Assembly (NCBI RefSeq): GCF_002220775.1
Contig: NZ_CP019685.1
Location: 496,001-560,000, forward strand
Length of the DNA stretch: 64,000 bases
Source: Campylobacter sputorum
GTDB taxonomy: Bacteria; Campylobacterota; Campylobacteria; Campylobacterales; Campylobacteraceae
Direction: 5' to 3'
Positions 26,245 through 35,956 of this stretch are shown piece by piece. Positions within the stretch are counted from its first letter, which is position 1. The number at the start of each line of letters is the position of its first letter. The position numbers and the translations under genes were made by a program. The notes under the pieces are model-generated. The model was not told the DNA's origin. It saw only the letters and a list, made by a program, of their open reading frames with translations, and searched no databases.

Positions 26245-27261
26245 TTATTTTATAAATCCGCTCCCTAAAACTCTATCTTTATCATCATAAAATACTGCAA
26301 GTTGTCCACTGGCTATACCATATGCTGGATCATCAAGTTTTATCATAGCGCCATTTTGAGTTATCTTAACGCTTCCATTTATTTTTGGACTTCTATATCT
26401 TATTTTAATACCTGCTATAAATTCTTTTAAATTTACAAATGCATTGAAATTTGTAGTCTCAAATTTATTTTGCGATAAATCTTCCTTGCTTCCAACTATG
26501 ATTTCATTATTTTTTGAATCTATTTTTATAACATAATGTGGATCATGTGCACCATATATTCTAAAGCCGCTTCTTTTTCCTATGGTATAGTGCATATATC
26601 CTTTATGTGTCCCGATTTTATTTCCAAATTTATCTTTTACGATTCCTGGAATTTCCGTGTTGAAGTGCTCTTTTAAAACATCAATATATGTTTTTTCAAC
26701 AAAACATATTTCGCTACTTTCTTTACTAGTTGCAATGTTGTTTAAAATTTCTATTTTTAACGCTTCTTCTTTTATATCTTTTTTAAACATATTTCCAAGT
26801 GGGAAAAGCATATACTCCAAGGCTTTTGGATCTATGTTTGCAAGGAAATAGCTTTGATCTTTGCTTAAATCTTTTGCAACTTTTAAAAGATTATCTTCTA
26901 TCCTTACATAATGTCCCGTAGCAAGTTTATCACATCCTAAGCTCTTTGCATACTCAAGAAGTGATCCTAGTTTTATCTGTTTGTTACAAAGGGCACATGG
27001 ATTTGGCGTTTTGCCGTCTTTATAAATTTGTACAAATGGATTATAAACCTCTTTTTTAAAAACATCTTGCAAATCTAAAATTTCTGTTTGTATGCCGAGA
27101 AATTTGCCAACTTCTTTAACTTTTTGTATATTTTCCTCATGATATCCTGGTTTGTTGTGAAGTAACATATAACAACCAATAACTTCATGCCCGCAGTCTT
27201 TTAAAAGCTTTGCACTATACGAAGAATCTATTCCTCCGCTCATTGCCATCATAATTTTCAT
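26245..27261 (-). CDS. mnmA: MnmA tRNA 2-thiouridylase
   Basis: MnmA installs the 2-thio group on wobble uridine of Lys, Glu and Gln tRNAs. The 338-residue protein has the PP-loop [10 protein letters not shown] near the N-terminus, the catalytic cysteine in [11 protein letters not shown], a second cysteine in SSEICFV, and the KDQSYFL and [10 protein letters not shown] stretches of the family. The gene follows the LOG-family gene of the flagellar block after 48 bases and may be read from it or from its own promoter. Confidence 0.95.
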   Translation of the reverse strand: MKIMMAMSGGIDSSYSAKLLKDCGHEVIGCYMLLHNKPGYHEENIQKVKEVGKFLGIQTEILDLQDVFKKEVYNPFVQIYKDGKTPNPCALCNKQIKLGSLLEYAKSLGCDKLATGHYVRIEDNLLKVAKDLSKDQSYFLANIDPKALEYMLFPLGNMFKKDIKEEALKIEILNNIATSKESSEICFVEKTYIDVLKEHFNTEIPGIVKDKFGNKIGTHKGYMHYTIGKRSGFRIYGAHDPHYVIKIDSKNNEIIVGSKEDLSQNKFETTNFNAFVNLKEFIAGIKIRYRSPKINGSVKITQNGAMIKLDDPAYGIASGQLAVFYDDKDRVLGSGFIK

Positions 27262-27309
27262 GATATTCCTTATTTTATGATTAGGGAGAATTGTATTTAA
27301 ATTTATATT

Positions 27310-27909
27310 TTATTTTGCTGAATTTATAATATAGTTAAATACTATATCTGTATCATCTTCTATAGTATATAAGTTTGTATCATTTGGTGTAATAGTCATA
27401 TTTTCAACTAAAGTATCTCTTATAAATTCATCTAGTTTTGACCAAAAATCTATACCAATAAGATATATTTTATTGTCTTCTCTAAATTTTGTTTGAACTA
27501 AGCATAAGATTTCAAACAGTTCATCTAGTGTTCCAAAACCTCCTGGAAAGACTATGAATGCTTTTGAGTGTTCTATAAGAGCATATTTTCTAAGTGGTAA
27601 ATTTTTTAGTTTTGTGCCTTTATTTATATATGGATTTGAATTTTGTTCAAATGGGAGTTGTATATTTATACCAATGCTATTTTTTCCAGCATCATAAGCA
27701 CCTTTATTTGCAGCTTGCATAATACCATCTCCGCCTCCTGTTACTATAGAAAAACCATTATTTGCTAGTTTTTTTGCTAATTCGTAAGCTTTTTTGCAAT
27801 AAATATTATCATTTTGTAATCTTGCTGAGCCAAAAAAAGTTATATATCTGTTTTCTTTTTCAAAAATACCATCTAGTAAAGCAATTTCGCTAAATATATT
27901 CTCTATCAT
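27310..27909 (-). CDS. LOG-family protein (putative nucleotide phosphoribohydrolase)
   Basis: The 199-residue protein has the family signature PGGFGTLDE and an upstream PLRKYALIEHSKAF, as in LOG/TIGR00730 proteins, often misnamed lysine decarboxylases. Plant and some bacterial members cleave nucleoside monophosphates to free bases such as cytokinins. The bacterial substrate here is unknown. It overlaps the end of fliY by four bases and so belongs to the fliA-fliM-fliY transcription unit, though no flagellar function is implied by sequence. Confidence 0.85.
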   Translation of the reverse strand: MIENIFSEIALLDGIFEKENRYITFFGSARLQNDNIYCKKAYELAKKLANNGFSIVTGGGDGIMQAANKGAYDAGKNSIGINIQLPFEQNSNPYINKGTKLKNLPLRKYALIEHSKAFIVFPGGFGTLDELFEILCLVQTKFREDNKIYLIGIDFWSKLDEFIRDTLVENMTITPNDTNLYTIEDDTDIVFNYIINSAK

Positions 27910-28748
27910 CTAAGTTGTTCTAGCCTCTCTTTTTTTGTTCCAATTTCAGTTATTTGTATGCCAAAATTTCCATCTATTATAACAACTTCTCCAAGGGCTA
28001 TTGGCTTATCGCCTATTAGTATCTCAAGTGGATCATTTGCTAGTTGATTGAGCTCTATAACTGAGCCTATATCCATGCTTAAAACATCTTTTAAAAGCAT
28101 TTTTTTTGACCCAATTCTTACTCTTATTGGAAGCCTTACATCCATAATAAGATTTATATTTCTCATCTCATCACTTGTAAATGATGATTTAACTGAAGAT
28201 TCCGGTTTTTCCTGATGTGATTTTTGAGCGTTTGGATTAAGAAGCTTATTTAAAACAAGATCAGTTACAAGACCAAAATGTTCGTCTAAAGCGTCTATTT
28301 TCACTTCATATATATATGATTTTTCATACGAACTTAGATCAAGTGCTTGGTTTTCATCTAAAAATACTACTTTTGATACTTCAAAATTTAGTTTTGGAAG
28401 ATCTTTTTGTGCTCCAAGTGTGGTAGAAAATGCTCCTAATATATTTGAAAATACTTCTTTTGCAGCATCTATCTCATCAGCTCCTAAAGAAGCAGTATTT
28501 GTGATTTCTTCTTCTCCTATCATCCATTCACCAATGGCTGTCATAAAAATAGGAGTTGATAAAAGTAGAAGTTTTGCTGTAGTTGCACCGCTAACATTTA
28601 TAGTTGCAACTACTACTGGTGGTTTTATTGTAGTTTGTTCATTGGCATTATCTTCGGTTTTATTTGAAAATACAGCTTGTTTTCCTGTAAGCCCTTCTAT
28701 GGTTGCAACTACTTCTTTGGTAAAAAAATTTAAAAATTGATCTATCAT
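27906..28748 (-). CDS. fliY: FliY flagellar switch protein
   Basis: FliY is part of the C-ring switch complex. The 280-residue protein has a CheC-like N-terminal part (ATINVSGATTAKLLLLS, then GADEIDAAKEVFSNILGAF) and a C-terminal FliN/SpoA domain (MDVRLPIRVRIGSKKMLLKDVLSMDIGSVIEL, GEVVIIDGNFGIQITEI). This two-part build is typical of epsilonproteobacterial FliY. A separate FliN usually exists elsewhere. It overlaps fliM by four bases. Confidence 0.93.
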   Translation of the reverse strand: MIDQFLNFFTKEVVATIEGLTGKQAVFSNKTEDNANEQTTIKPPVVVATINVSGATTAKLLLLSTPIFMTAIGEWMIGEEEITNTASLGADEIDAAKEVFSNILGAFSTTLGAQKDLPKLNFEVSKVVFLDENQALDLSSYEKSYIYEVKIDALDEHFGLVTDLVLNKLLNPNAQKSHQEKPESSVKSSFTSDEMRNINLIMDVRLPIRVRIGSKKMLLKDVLSMDIGSVIELNQLANDPLEILIGDKPIALGEVVIIDGNFGIQITEIGTKKERLEQLR

Positions 28749-29854
28749 ATATTATCCTCTTCTTCCATATACTCTTCATTTTCATCGTTTTCTTGCTCGT
28801 TTTGAAAAGCTAGTGCTTTTGCTTTTCTTTCTTCTTCAAACTCTTCTAAGATGGATTTTATCTCATCTTTATCTGTTTTTATGAGCTGTTCTATTTTTAT
28901 GGTTTTTCTAAATCTGTGAAGTCCAATTTGTGCCAAAAAAACATCTTTTTTGTCTATTGTTACTATAGCTTTATCATCAGCTGGTCTATCTAGTCTTAGT
29001 ATATCCCCAACTTCTAAATTTAAAAACTCATTAACACTTATCATAGCTTTGCCTAAGATTGCTTCATATATAACCTCAGCTCTACCAACTAATGTTTTTA
29101 GTTCCTTATTTCTACTTTTTTTAGCTGAAGTTTCGCCAAGCATTACATCTCTATTTGCAAGGCGTGATAAGATAGGCTCTAAATATATAACGGGATAGCA
29201 TATGTTTATCATTCCGCTTGAGTTTCCTATAATTATCTCCATAACAAGCATAATGACAATCTCATTTTGTGAGACTATTTGCACTACATTTGGAGAGCTT
29301 TCTTTGGTTTCTATATTTGGATATATATCTGTTATTAAACTCCAAGATTCTCTAAGTCTTTGCATTATTATACGAAGAATTGCATCTAGTAAATTTATTT
29401 CTATCTCTGTTAATTCTCTATTTTCTTCAAAGCCTTCTCCATTTCCACCAAGAAGTCTATCTATCATAGGAAACGCAATGCTTGGATTTATCTCTAAAAC
29501 GCAATTTCCATCAAGTGGTTTTATAGAAAAAACATTAAAGCTTGTTGGACTTGGTAGAGACATTAAAAACTCTCCATAAGTCATTTGATCAACTGAGTGA
29601 AGTCTTATTTCTACAATGCTTCTCATTATGCTAGAAATTTGAGAGGCTAAATTTCTAGCTAGTTTGTCATGAATGCCTTTTATAGCACGAAGTTGTTCTT
29701 TGCTAACTCTATTTGGTCTTTTAAAATCATATATAATGATTTCTCGCTCTTCTTGCTCTTCTTTTCTACGAGGAGTATCTATATTCTCATCTGTATCTTC
29801 GTCTACTACTTCAAGTAGTGCATCAATTTCTTCTTGTGTAAGTATATCAGCCAT
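28745..29854 (-). CDS. fliM: FliM flagellar motor switch protein
   Basis: FliM binds phosphorylated CheY and controls rotation direction. The 369-residue protein starts with the CheY-binding peptide ILTQEEIDALLE. The CheC-like middle domain follows (LARNLASQISSIMRS, GGNGEG), then a C-terminal SpoA domain (LNLEVGDILRLDRPADDKAIVTI), and an acidic tail. The gene sits directly after fliA with no spacing and overlaps fliY, so sigma factor and switch proteins are coupled. Confidence 0.95.
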   Translation of the reverse strand: MADILTQEEIDALLEVVDEDTDENIDTPRRKEEQEEREIIIYDFKRPNRVSKEQLRAIKGIHDKLARNLASQISSIMRSIVEIRLHSVDQMTYGEFLMSLPSPTSFNVFSIKPLDGNCVLEINPSIAFPMIDRLLGGNGEGFEENRELTEIEINLLDAILRIIMQRLRESWSLITDIYPNIETKESSPNVVQIVSQNEIVIMLVMEIIIGNSSGMINICYPVIYLEPILSRLANRDVMLGETSAKKSRNKELKTLVGRAEVIYEAILGKAMISVNEFLNLEVGDILRLDRPADDKAIVTIDKKDVFLAQIGLHRFRKTIKIEQLIKTDKDEIKSILEEFEEERKAKALAFQNEQENDENEEYMEEEDNI

Positions 29855-30562
29855 CTAGGCTCCAAATCTTTCTTTTATTTTATTTATTAGTTTTTTGTGA
29901 ATTTGAGAAATTCTTGATTGAGAAATGTTTAAAATTTCACTAATCTCAGCTAAAGATAACTCTTCATAATAATACAATTGAACTATAAGTTGATCTCTTT
30001 TTTCAAAAGTTGCTAAAACTTCTTCTATTTTTTCAAGTAAATCATCTCTAATAACTCTATCTTCTGTATTTTCTTGTTCGGGGTTTATAAGCTGATCATC
30101 TATCGGCATTACCGAGCATATACTACTAGCCATTCTTGCTTCTTTTATTTTATCTTCGCTTTCATTTAAAACTTTGGCTAAATATGCATCATCTGGTTCT
30201 TGTTCGTGTTTGTTAAAATAATTATCTATTTCTATTTCTACTTGTTTTATGAGTTTTCTATTTGATCTACTAACAGTATCAAGTGATCTAAGATAGTCTA
30301 GCATTGAGCCATATACTCTTTTTTGACAATATCCCCAAAATGAGTCATTTTGGCTTTTATCATACTTTCTAGACATTTTTATCATTTGTGTAGCACCAAT
30401 GCTTATTAAATCATTTACATCTATACTAGCAGGAAGCCTTTCTTTTAGTCTAAATGCCATTGAGCGTAGTGCAGGCATGTATTGTAAAACAAGCGAATCT
30501 TGCTCTTGTTTTATGGCGTTTGTATAAGCATTATGCTGCTTTTTTTGCTGTTTTTCTACCAT
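29855..30562 (-). CDS. fliA: FliA, flagellar sigma-28 factor
   Basis: FliA directs RNA polymerase to late flagellar promoters. The 235-residue protein has region 2 (YMPALRSMAFRLKERLPASIDVNDLISIG), the segment QNDSFWGYCQKRVYGSMLDYLRSLD, and a region 4 helix-turn-helix (EELSLAEISEILNISQSRISQIHKKL). Its start overlaps the upstream membrane protein gene by 32 bases. The anti-sigma factor gene flgM is not in the window. Confidence 0.96.
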   Translation of the reverse strand: MVEKQQKKQHNAYTNAIKQEQDSLVLQYMPALRSMAFRLKERLPASIDVNDLISIGATQMIKMSRKYDKSQNDSFWGYCQKRVYGSMLDYLRSLDTVSRSNRKLIKQVEIEIDNYFNKHEQEPDDAYLAKVLNESEDKIKEARMASSICSVMPIDDQLINPEQENTEDRVIRDDLLEKIEEVLATFEKRDQLIVQLYYYEELSLAEISEILNISQSRISQIHKKLINKIKERFGA

Positions 30563-30890
30563 ATTTTTTATCCAACTCTTTGGCTCTTAGCTTTTCTGAT
30601 GATAGCTTATACAAAATGTTTTCCATTTTTCTTTCTCTCATGGATAGTTCTGCTATTAGCTTTTCATTTATCTCTTCATGTTTTTCTTTATTGAAAAAAA
30701 TATTAAATGTTTGTTTGCTAACTTTTATATAGTTCATTATAGCCAAATGTATCACTAAATAAAAGAAAAATGTAATAAGCAGTGTATATACAACTATTTC
30801 TACGGGGTCTTGTATTTTTATAATTACGAACATAACTCCTATAAAAAATCCACAAGTTGTAAAAAATGCTATAAAATTATCGGCTTTCAA
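30531..30890 (-). CDS. Small membrane protein in the flhG-fliA interval
   Basis: The 119-residue protein has two membrane helices (about 5-24 and 32-55), then a long charged helix rich in Lys and Glu that probably forms a coiled coil and ends KYGRKTAKKAA. I know no function, but a gene of this kind sits between flhG and fliA in C. jejuni too. Position and strong overlap with fliA suggest a flagellar connection, which is inference only. Confidence 0.75.
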   Translation of the reverse strand: MKADNFIAFFTTCGFFIGVMFVIIKIQDPVEIVVYTLLITFFFYLVIHLAIMNYIKVSKQTFNIFFNKEKHEEINEKLIAELSMRERKMENILYKLSSEKLRAKELDKKYGRKTAKKAA

Positions 30891-30906
30891 AATAAACTTT
30901 CCTTAG

Positions 30907-31773
30907 TTAAAATTGATCCATTAGTTGTTTAAAAAAATTACTAATACTTCTCCTACCATCATCTACAAGCACTTTTCGTTCCAATCTATAAAGAAGCTTA
31001 GATGCCATCTGTTTGATTTCACTACTAGAAACTCCAAATGGCACATCTTGGGTAAATAAAGTTCTTTGTTTTATGCTTTTTGCTACATTTTTGTCATTTT
31101 GAATGTATCCAAGCATAGAAAGATTTAAATTTGTAATGTTGTTTAGTGCTACTTTTTGTATATTTTCAAATATTTTTATTGCTTCTTTTTCATCTTTTGC
31201 CATATTTATAATCATTAAAAGATCATTTTTTATTTTTGATGTTACTTTTATAGTTGCATAAGCATCTGTAATAGCCGCAGGATCAGGAACTGTTACAACT
31301 ATAACCTCATCGCTTGCTTGTAAAAAAACTTGTATATGATCTCCTATACCTGCACCTGTATCAATAATCAAAAAATCAAGATAATCAAGATCGCTAACTT
31401 CGCCTAAAAATCTATCATATAAGAAATGATCATTGTATTTTAGTATTTCATCGCCACTATCTCCAGGGATTAAAACCAAATTTTTTTTAACTGGAATTAT
31501 AATATCGCTTAGAGAACATTCGCCTTTTAAGACATTTAATAAATTTTTATTCATTTTAACATTAAGAATAACATCTAAATTTGCTAACCCAATATCAGCG
31601 TCAAAAAGCCCAACTTTATACCCATTATTTGCAAGGATATTTCCTAAATTTGCACTTATTGTGCTTTTTCCAACACCACCTTTTCCACTTGTTATAGCTA
31701 TAAAATGTGTCGTTTTTTGTTTTTTTTGCTCTTTTGAAACTAGGTTTTGAAGTTTATTTGCTTGATTTATCAT
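30907..31773 (-). CDS. flhG: FlhG (FleN-like) MinD-family ATPase
   Basis: FlhG limits flagellar number and position and, in Campylobacter, also affects division-site choice. The 288-residue protein has the deviant Walker A SGKGGVGKST (about 28-37), the DADIGLANLD switch stretch, and LIIDTGAGIGD. The C-terminal basic segment (LYRLERK) may give membrane contact. It overlaps the end of flhF by 20 bases, matching the functional pairing of this ATPase with the FlhF GTPase. Confidence 0.95.
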   Translation of the reverse strand: MINQANKLQNLVSKEQKKQKTTHFIAITSGKGGVGKSTISANLGNILANNGYKVGLFDADIGLANLDVILNVKMNKNLLNVLKGECSLSDIIIPVKKNLVLIPGDSGDEILKYNDHFLYDRFLGEVSDLDYLDFLIIDTGAGIGDHIQVFLQASDEVIVVTVPDPAAITDAYATIKVTSKIKNDLLMIINMAKDEKEAIKIFENIQKVALNNITNLNLSMLGYIQNDKNVAKSIKQRTLFTQDVPFGVSSSEIKQMASKLLYRLERKVLVDDGRRSISNFFKQLMDQF

Positions 31774-33070
31774 CAGAGTCCTTTTTATTAAAACCTTCTA
31801 AAACACATTCTATTAAAAATTCACTTCTAGCTTCCATTAAATCGTCTGGAACTTCTTGTCCGATAGAAAAATAACTAACAGGAGTTTTTGTTTCATAAAC
31901 CAAAGAAAATACATTTCCAAACACTTTTGTCTCATCAAATTTAGTAATAATCATAGTATCAATATGTAAAAAAGAGAAATTATCATAAATTTCTAGCATA
32001 TCCTCAACTTTAGATCCAGCAGACATAACTAGTGTTACATCTATATCTGCATCGCTATTTTTCAAAAAACTATCGAGTTTGTTGAGTTTTTCTTTATCAT
32101 ACTGGCTACTTCCAATTGTGTCTATCAAAATAACATCACACTGTCTTAAATTTTTTATAGCATTTTTAAAATCTTGTATTTGAATAACATCTAAAATAGG
32201 CAGTTTCATCAATTTTGCATATTGAAAAAGTTGCTCAACTGCACCAATTCTATATGTATCAAGTGTTATAATTCCAGTTTTATATCTTACATCTCCAATA
32301 TATGCAAAGCGTGCTGCAAGCTTTGCTAAAGTAGTCGTTTTTCCAACACCAGTTGGACCTACTAACATCATAATTTTTTGTTTTTTTAAGTCATGCTTTT
32401 GATTAACTCTACAAGGTAACATTTTTCTTAAAAATGTGTAAAAGAAATTTTTCACAGCAGTTGGATTTGTTTTTATGTTTGTTGGCATACATTCTATCGT
32501 AGCTTTCATAATTGATTCTAGATGTTCATCTTTCATGCCACTTTTGCTTGCTGCTTTGTAAATGCTAGAAAATTCAGGCGGTATTATAAGATTATTTCTT
32601 GCACCTGCTCTTTCATCCCAAAACATATCAGCTATCATTGTGATTTTATCATTTATATCATTTACTTTTTTTGAGACATTGTCTATTTGTTTATTATAAT
32701 GCTCGTTATTTACAGATTTAATTTCATTTGTGCTTGTTGTTACATTTTTTATATTTTGTGTTGCTTGTGATATATTTAAAAGCACATCATCGGATGAATT
32801 TTTAGTAGTTTTTGTATCTGAAATAAAATTTGATTTTGCATTTGCTTGATTTAAATAAGGATTTTGTTTTTTATGCGATTGCATTGGTTTTTGTGGTATT
32901 TCGTCTTCTTCAACACTGACTAAAATTTCAAACAATGCTTCTTTATTTAAAGTTTTTGGTTGAATTTGTTTGGTTGTAACAAGCATAGCTTTATCACCAC
33001 ATTTTTCTTGAGCTTTTCTTAATGCTTCTATAGGACTATTGCCAGTAAATGTATGAAACTTAGTAGCCAA
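31754..33070 (-). CDS. flhF: FlhF SRP-type GTPase, polar flagellum placement
   Basis: FlhF marks the pole for flagellar assembly and is needed for flagellar gene expression in Campylobacter. The 438 residues comprise an N-terminal B domain (MATKFHTFTGNSPIEALRKAQEKCGD), a variable Asn/Ser/Lys-rich linker, and the NG GTPase domain. The latter has the P-loop LVGPTGVGKTTTLAKLA, LDTYRIGAVEQLF, LIDTIGSSQYD and TKFDET. It lies 11 bases after folK and overlaps flhG. Confidence 0.96.
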   Translation of the reverse strand: MATKFHTFTGNSPIEALRKAQEKCGDKAMLVTTKQIQPKTLNKEALFEILVSVEEDEIPQKPMQSHKKQNPYLNQANAKSNFISDTKTTKNSSDDVLLNISQATQNIKNVTTSTNEIKSVNNEHYNKQIDNVSKKVNDINDKITMIADMFWDERAGARNNLIIPPEFSSIYKAASKSGMKDEHLESIMKATIECMPTNIKTNPTAVKNFFYTFLRKMLPCRVNQKHDLKKQKIMMLVGPTGVGKTTTLAKLAARFAYIGDVRYKTGIITLDTYRIGAVEQLFQYAKLMKLPILDVIQIQDFKNAIKNLRQCDVILIDTIGSSQYDKEKLNKLDSFLKNSDADIDVTLVMSAGSKVEDMLEIYDNFSFLHIDTMIITKFDETKVFGNVFSLVYETKTPVSYFSIGQEVPDDLMEARSEFLIECVLEGFNKKDSDDKSSK

Positions 33071-33081
33071 AAAATCTCCTT

Positions 33082-33582
33082 TTATAATCTCATTAAACCA
33101 AGTGGCAAAATGACACTTATTCGCTCATTTACGCCAGGATGTGGCACTATGAGCCTTTTGCTTTTTATTTTTATATTTGTATATAAAATATCCAAATCTA
33201 TTGTTCTAGGTGCGTTTTTAAAAGGTCGTTTTCTTTTAAATTTAAGTTCTAAATTTAGCATTATTTTTAAAACTTCTTTTGGATGCAAATTTGTTTGTAA
33301 AAACAAAATAGCATTTAAAAAATCATCTTGCTTTGTAAAACCAAATGCTTTATTTAAAACAATTGGCGAACTCTGTGCTATGTAAAAACGCCTGTCTTTT
33401 GATAAAATTTGAAATATTTTATCAAATCTTTGTTTAACTTTTCCTACATTTCCTCCAAGCCCCAATATAATGCTGTATTTGTAGTTTTTTATTTTTCTAC
33501 AAAAAGGAAAAAAATCACTTTTTATAAATTTTATAGCGTCTTTTAGTTCAAAAAAGCCGTTTTTAGAGTATTTCACATCCAT
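33082..33582 (-). CDS. folK: FolK pyrophosphokinase (folate synthesis)
   Basis: FolK transfers pyrophosphate from ATP to 6-hydroxymethyl-7,8-dihydropterin. The 166-residue protein has LGLGGNVGK, the substrate loop QDDFLNAILFLQT, the RTIDLDIL motif with metal-binding aspartates, and LIVPHPGVNERISVILPL. It overlaps pepQ by 20 bases and precedes flhF, the same folate-flagellar junction known in other Campylobacter. Confidence 0.93.
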   Translation of the reverse strand: MDVKYSKNGFFELKDAIKFIKSDFFPFCRKIKNYKYSIILGLGGNVGKVKQRFDKIFQILSKDRRFYIAQSSPIVLNKAFGFTKQDDFLNAILFLQTNLHPKEVLKIMLNLELKFKRKRPFKNAPRTIDLDILYTNIKIKSKRLIVPHPGVNERISVILPLGLMRL

Positions 33583-34585
33583 TTTTTGTTACCACTACCA
33601 CATCTTCTATTCTAACTCCAAACTCGTTTTCTAGGTAAATTCCAGGCTCAACGCTAAAAACCATACCTTCTTTTAATTTTGTTTTGCTTTTTGGACTAAT
33701 TATCGGTAATTCGTGTATATCAAGCCCTACGCCGTGCCCTGTTGAGTGAAAAAATTCTTTCTCATAACCATTTTTTGCTATGAAATCTCTTGCGATACTA
33801 TCTACTTCACAAGCTAAAATTCCAGGCTTAATAGCTTTTATGGCTTGATATTGTGCTTCTTTTACTATATCGTAAATTTCTTGATGTTTTTGGTTTTTAT
33901 AAATTTGATCTTTTAAGAAATTTAGTTTATTATCAAAAAATGCGGTTCTAGTCCTATCAGAGCAATATCTTTTAAATTTTATTCCCCCATCAACTAATAG
34001 CAAATCACCATTTTTTAGCTTGGTTTTGGTTGGTAAAGCATGAGCTTTTGCAGCATTTGCATTTATTGCTGTGATTGGTTCAAAACTGAGATTTAATGCC
34101 CCATTTTGTCTAAATATCATTTGTGCGTTAAAATTTATCTCTTCTTCGTTTAAATTTTTGCTTTCATTTATAAATTTAGCTAAATCATAAAAGCATTTTT
34201 CGCCAAGTTTTGCAGCTTCTTTTAGTAAATTTATCTCACGCTGAGATTTTATTTCTCGTTTTTTTTGAGAAAAATTTGGTGATGATTTAAAGTTTAAGTT
34301 TAAAGATGAAGATAGATTTTTAAATTCACTAACGCTAAAGCTTAATGGGTCAAAACTTATCTTTTTAATGTTAAATTTTTTTATAAGTTTTTTTGCATCT
34401 TTTATAAGAGAATTTGATTCTATTACGGTAGCATTTTTTATATTTTCTCTTGCTTCTATGCTATATCTTGCATCTGTTATGAAAAAGCACTCATCTTTTA
34501 GGCTAAGATATAGTGCATTATCGCAACTATATCCGCACTCGTAAAAAATTGCATTTTCGTTTTTTAGTATGAAATTACTGCTCAT
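33563..34585 (-). CDS. pepQ: M24-family aminopeptidase (Xaa-Pro type)
   Basis: The 340-residue enzyme has an N-terminal creatinase-like domain and a pita-bread domain. Metal ligands are visible: [19 protein letters not shown] (two aspartates), [15 protein letters not shown] (histidine), SVEPGIYLE and [10 protein letters not shown] (glutamates). It would hydrolyse Xaa-Pro dipeptides or N-terminal Xaa-Pro bonds in the cytoplasm, useful with the proline catabolism encoded at 49.6-54.8 kb. It overlaps aroQ and folK. PepQ versus PepP specificity cannot be settled by eye. Confidence 0.85.
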   Translation of the reverse strand: MSSNFILKNENAIFYECGYSCDNALYLSLKDECFFITDARYSIEARENIKNATVIESNSLIKDAKKLIKKFNIKKISFDPLSFSVSEFKNLSSSLNLNFKSSPNFSQKKREIKSQREINLLKEAAKLGEKCFYDLAKFINESKNLNEEEINFNAQMIFRQNGALNLSFEPITAINANAAKAHALPTKTKLKNGDLLLVDGGIKFKRYCSDRTRTAFFDNKLNFLKDQIYKNQKHQEIYDIVKEAQYQAIKAIKPGILACEVDSIARDFIAKNGYEKEFFHSTGHGVGLDIHELPIISPKSKTKLKEGMVFSVEPGIYLENEFGVRIEDVVVVTKNGCEIL

Positions 34586-35054
34586 TTTGTTGTTTTTGAG
34601 CCTCTTCGTAAGCCTTTATTTGTTCAAATCTTTGTAACATCGCTACCATTGCAAGATGATAACCAAGTGGTCCAAAACCTACGATACATCCTGCACTTAC
34701 TGGACTAATCATACTTTTTTGTCTAAAATCATCTCTTTTATAAATATTTGTTATATGAACTTCAATTGCTGGCAATCTAACTGCTTCTATGGCATCTCTT
34801 ATGGCTATTGATGTATGAGAGTATGCGGCTGGATTTATGATTATACCATCGCTATCTCCGTAGCATTCTTGAATTTTATCAACGATTTCGCCCTCTAAAT
34901 TGCTTTGAAAAAATTCTATTTCAACATTTGCTTGATCTGCTACGATTTTCATTTGTTTATGAATATCATCCATACTCATTACGCCATATAAATTTTGATC
35001 TCTTTTTCCGAGCATATTGATATTTGGACCTTGAATAACTGTTATTTTTGGCAT
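34575..35054 (-). CDS. aroQ: AroQ type II 3-dehydroquinate dehydratase
   Basis: AroQ makes 3-dehydroshikimate in the shikimate pathway. The 159-residue protein has the type II signatures [16 protein letters not shown] (catalytic Arg and Tyr), [17 protein letters not shown], and [14 protein letters not shown] with the catalytic histidine. It is the first gene of the long minus-strand block down to fliY, reading from the divergent region 35055-35209. Length and motifs are normal. Confidence 0.96.
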   Translation of the reverse strand: MPKITVIQGPNINMLGKRDQNLYGVMSMDDIHKQMKIVADQANVEIEFFQSNLEGEIVDKIQECYGDSDGIIINPAAYSHTSIAIRDAIEAVRLPAIEVHITNIYKRDDFRQKSMISPVSAGCIVGFGPLGYHLAMVAMLQRFEQIKAYEEAQKQQNEQ

Positions 35055-35169
35055 TACACTTCCTTATAAAATTAAATTTTTTATAAATTATATCAATTTC
35101 TTTATAAATTTATTCATAGCTTTATTTGTATGTTAATAAATTTGTAATTATAAATTTAACAAAATTTAT

Positions 35170-35175
35170 TATAAT
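35170..35175 (+). promoter_or_regulatory. -10 box of acetyltransferase operon
   Basis: TATAAT lies 34 bases before the acetyltransferase ATG at 35210, in the AT-rich divergent region with aroQ. Confidence 0.5.
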
Positions 35176-35209
35176 CTTTTTTAGAATTAATACTTAAGGT
35201 TTGTTTTCA

Positions 35210-35764
35210 ATGGTTAGAAGTGCCAAAATTTCCGATGCTTTAGTGGCTATTGATCTTATAGACTTAGCTCTTGAGAATATAAGTTCTGTTCTAACAGGGG
35301 AAGAAAATAAAGAAAAAGCAAAGAGTGTTTTAAGAGAGTTTTTTGTTAGTAAACAAAATTTATATAGTTTTGAAAATGTTTTTGTTTATGAGATTAATGG
35401 TTTAGTCGTAGGTGCAATGTGTGTTTATGATTCAAATTTAAGAGATAAACTTTTAGAACCTATAATATCAAGATTAAAAATGATAAATAAAAACCATAAA
35501 ATAGACAAAGAGTGCTTTGAAAATGAGTATTATATAGATACTATTGCTGTAAATGAGAAATTTAGAAAAAGAGGGATTGCTACAAAAATGTTCGAACACG
35601 CTTTTTTAGAGGCAAAAAAACTAGATATAAAAAAGTGCTCACTAGTTGTAGATATTTTAAAACCAAAAACTAAAAGTTTTTACGAATCTTTGGGATTTTA
35701 TCAAAACTGCGTTGTAGATATAGCAGGAGGCAGATATTTTCATATGTTAAAGGATATAAAATGA
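35210..35764 (+). CDS. GNAT-family N-acetyltransferase
   Basis: The 184-residue protein has the GNAT acetyl-CoA-binding motif A in VNEKFRKRGIATKMFEHAF and the late FYESLGFYQN motif. The substrate is unknown. I chose ATG 35210 because AAGG lies ten bases upstream; a TTG at 35201 is too close to that ribosome binding site. It overlaps copZ by four bases, so it may be the first gene of a GNAT-copZ-copA-dinB unit. Confidence 0.85.
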   Translation: MVRSAKISDALVAIDLIDLALENISSVLTGEENKEKAKSVLREFFVSKQNLYSFENVFVYEINGLVVGAMCVYDSNLRDKLLEPIISRLKMINKNHKIDKECFENEYYIDTIAVNEKFRKRGIATKMFEHAFLEAKKLDIKKCSLVVDILKPKTKSFYESLGFYQNCVVDIAGGRYFHMLKDIK

Positions 35765-35955
35765 GAAAATTTGAGTTAGAAAATGTTAAATGTAATAATT
35801 GTGCAAATTTAGTAAAAAATGCATTAAGGGATGATTTTGGAAAAGTTGAGGTTGATGTTGAAAATAAAACCATTGTTTTAGATGTAAAAAATAAGGAAAA
35901 ACTTCTTTTTGAAACATTAAAAGATATAGGATTTCCTATAATAAAGGAAATTTGA
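35761..35955 (+). CDS. copZ: CopZ-like heavy-metal-associated domain protein
   Basis: The 64-residue protein is a single ferredoxin-like HMA domain with metal-binding CNNC at residues 12-15, near the N-terminus, and a typical beta-alpha-beta pattern (KVEVDVENKTIVLDV). It would carry Cu(I) in the cytoplasm and pass it to the CopA ATPase encoded one base downstream. The pairing strongly supports copper rather than another metal. The ATG overlaps the acetyltransferase stop. Confidence 0.88.
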   Translation: MRKFELENVKCNNCANLVKNALRDDFGKVEVDVENKTIVLDVKNKEKLLFETLKDIGFPIIKEI

Positions 35956-35956
35956 T

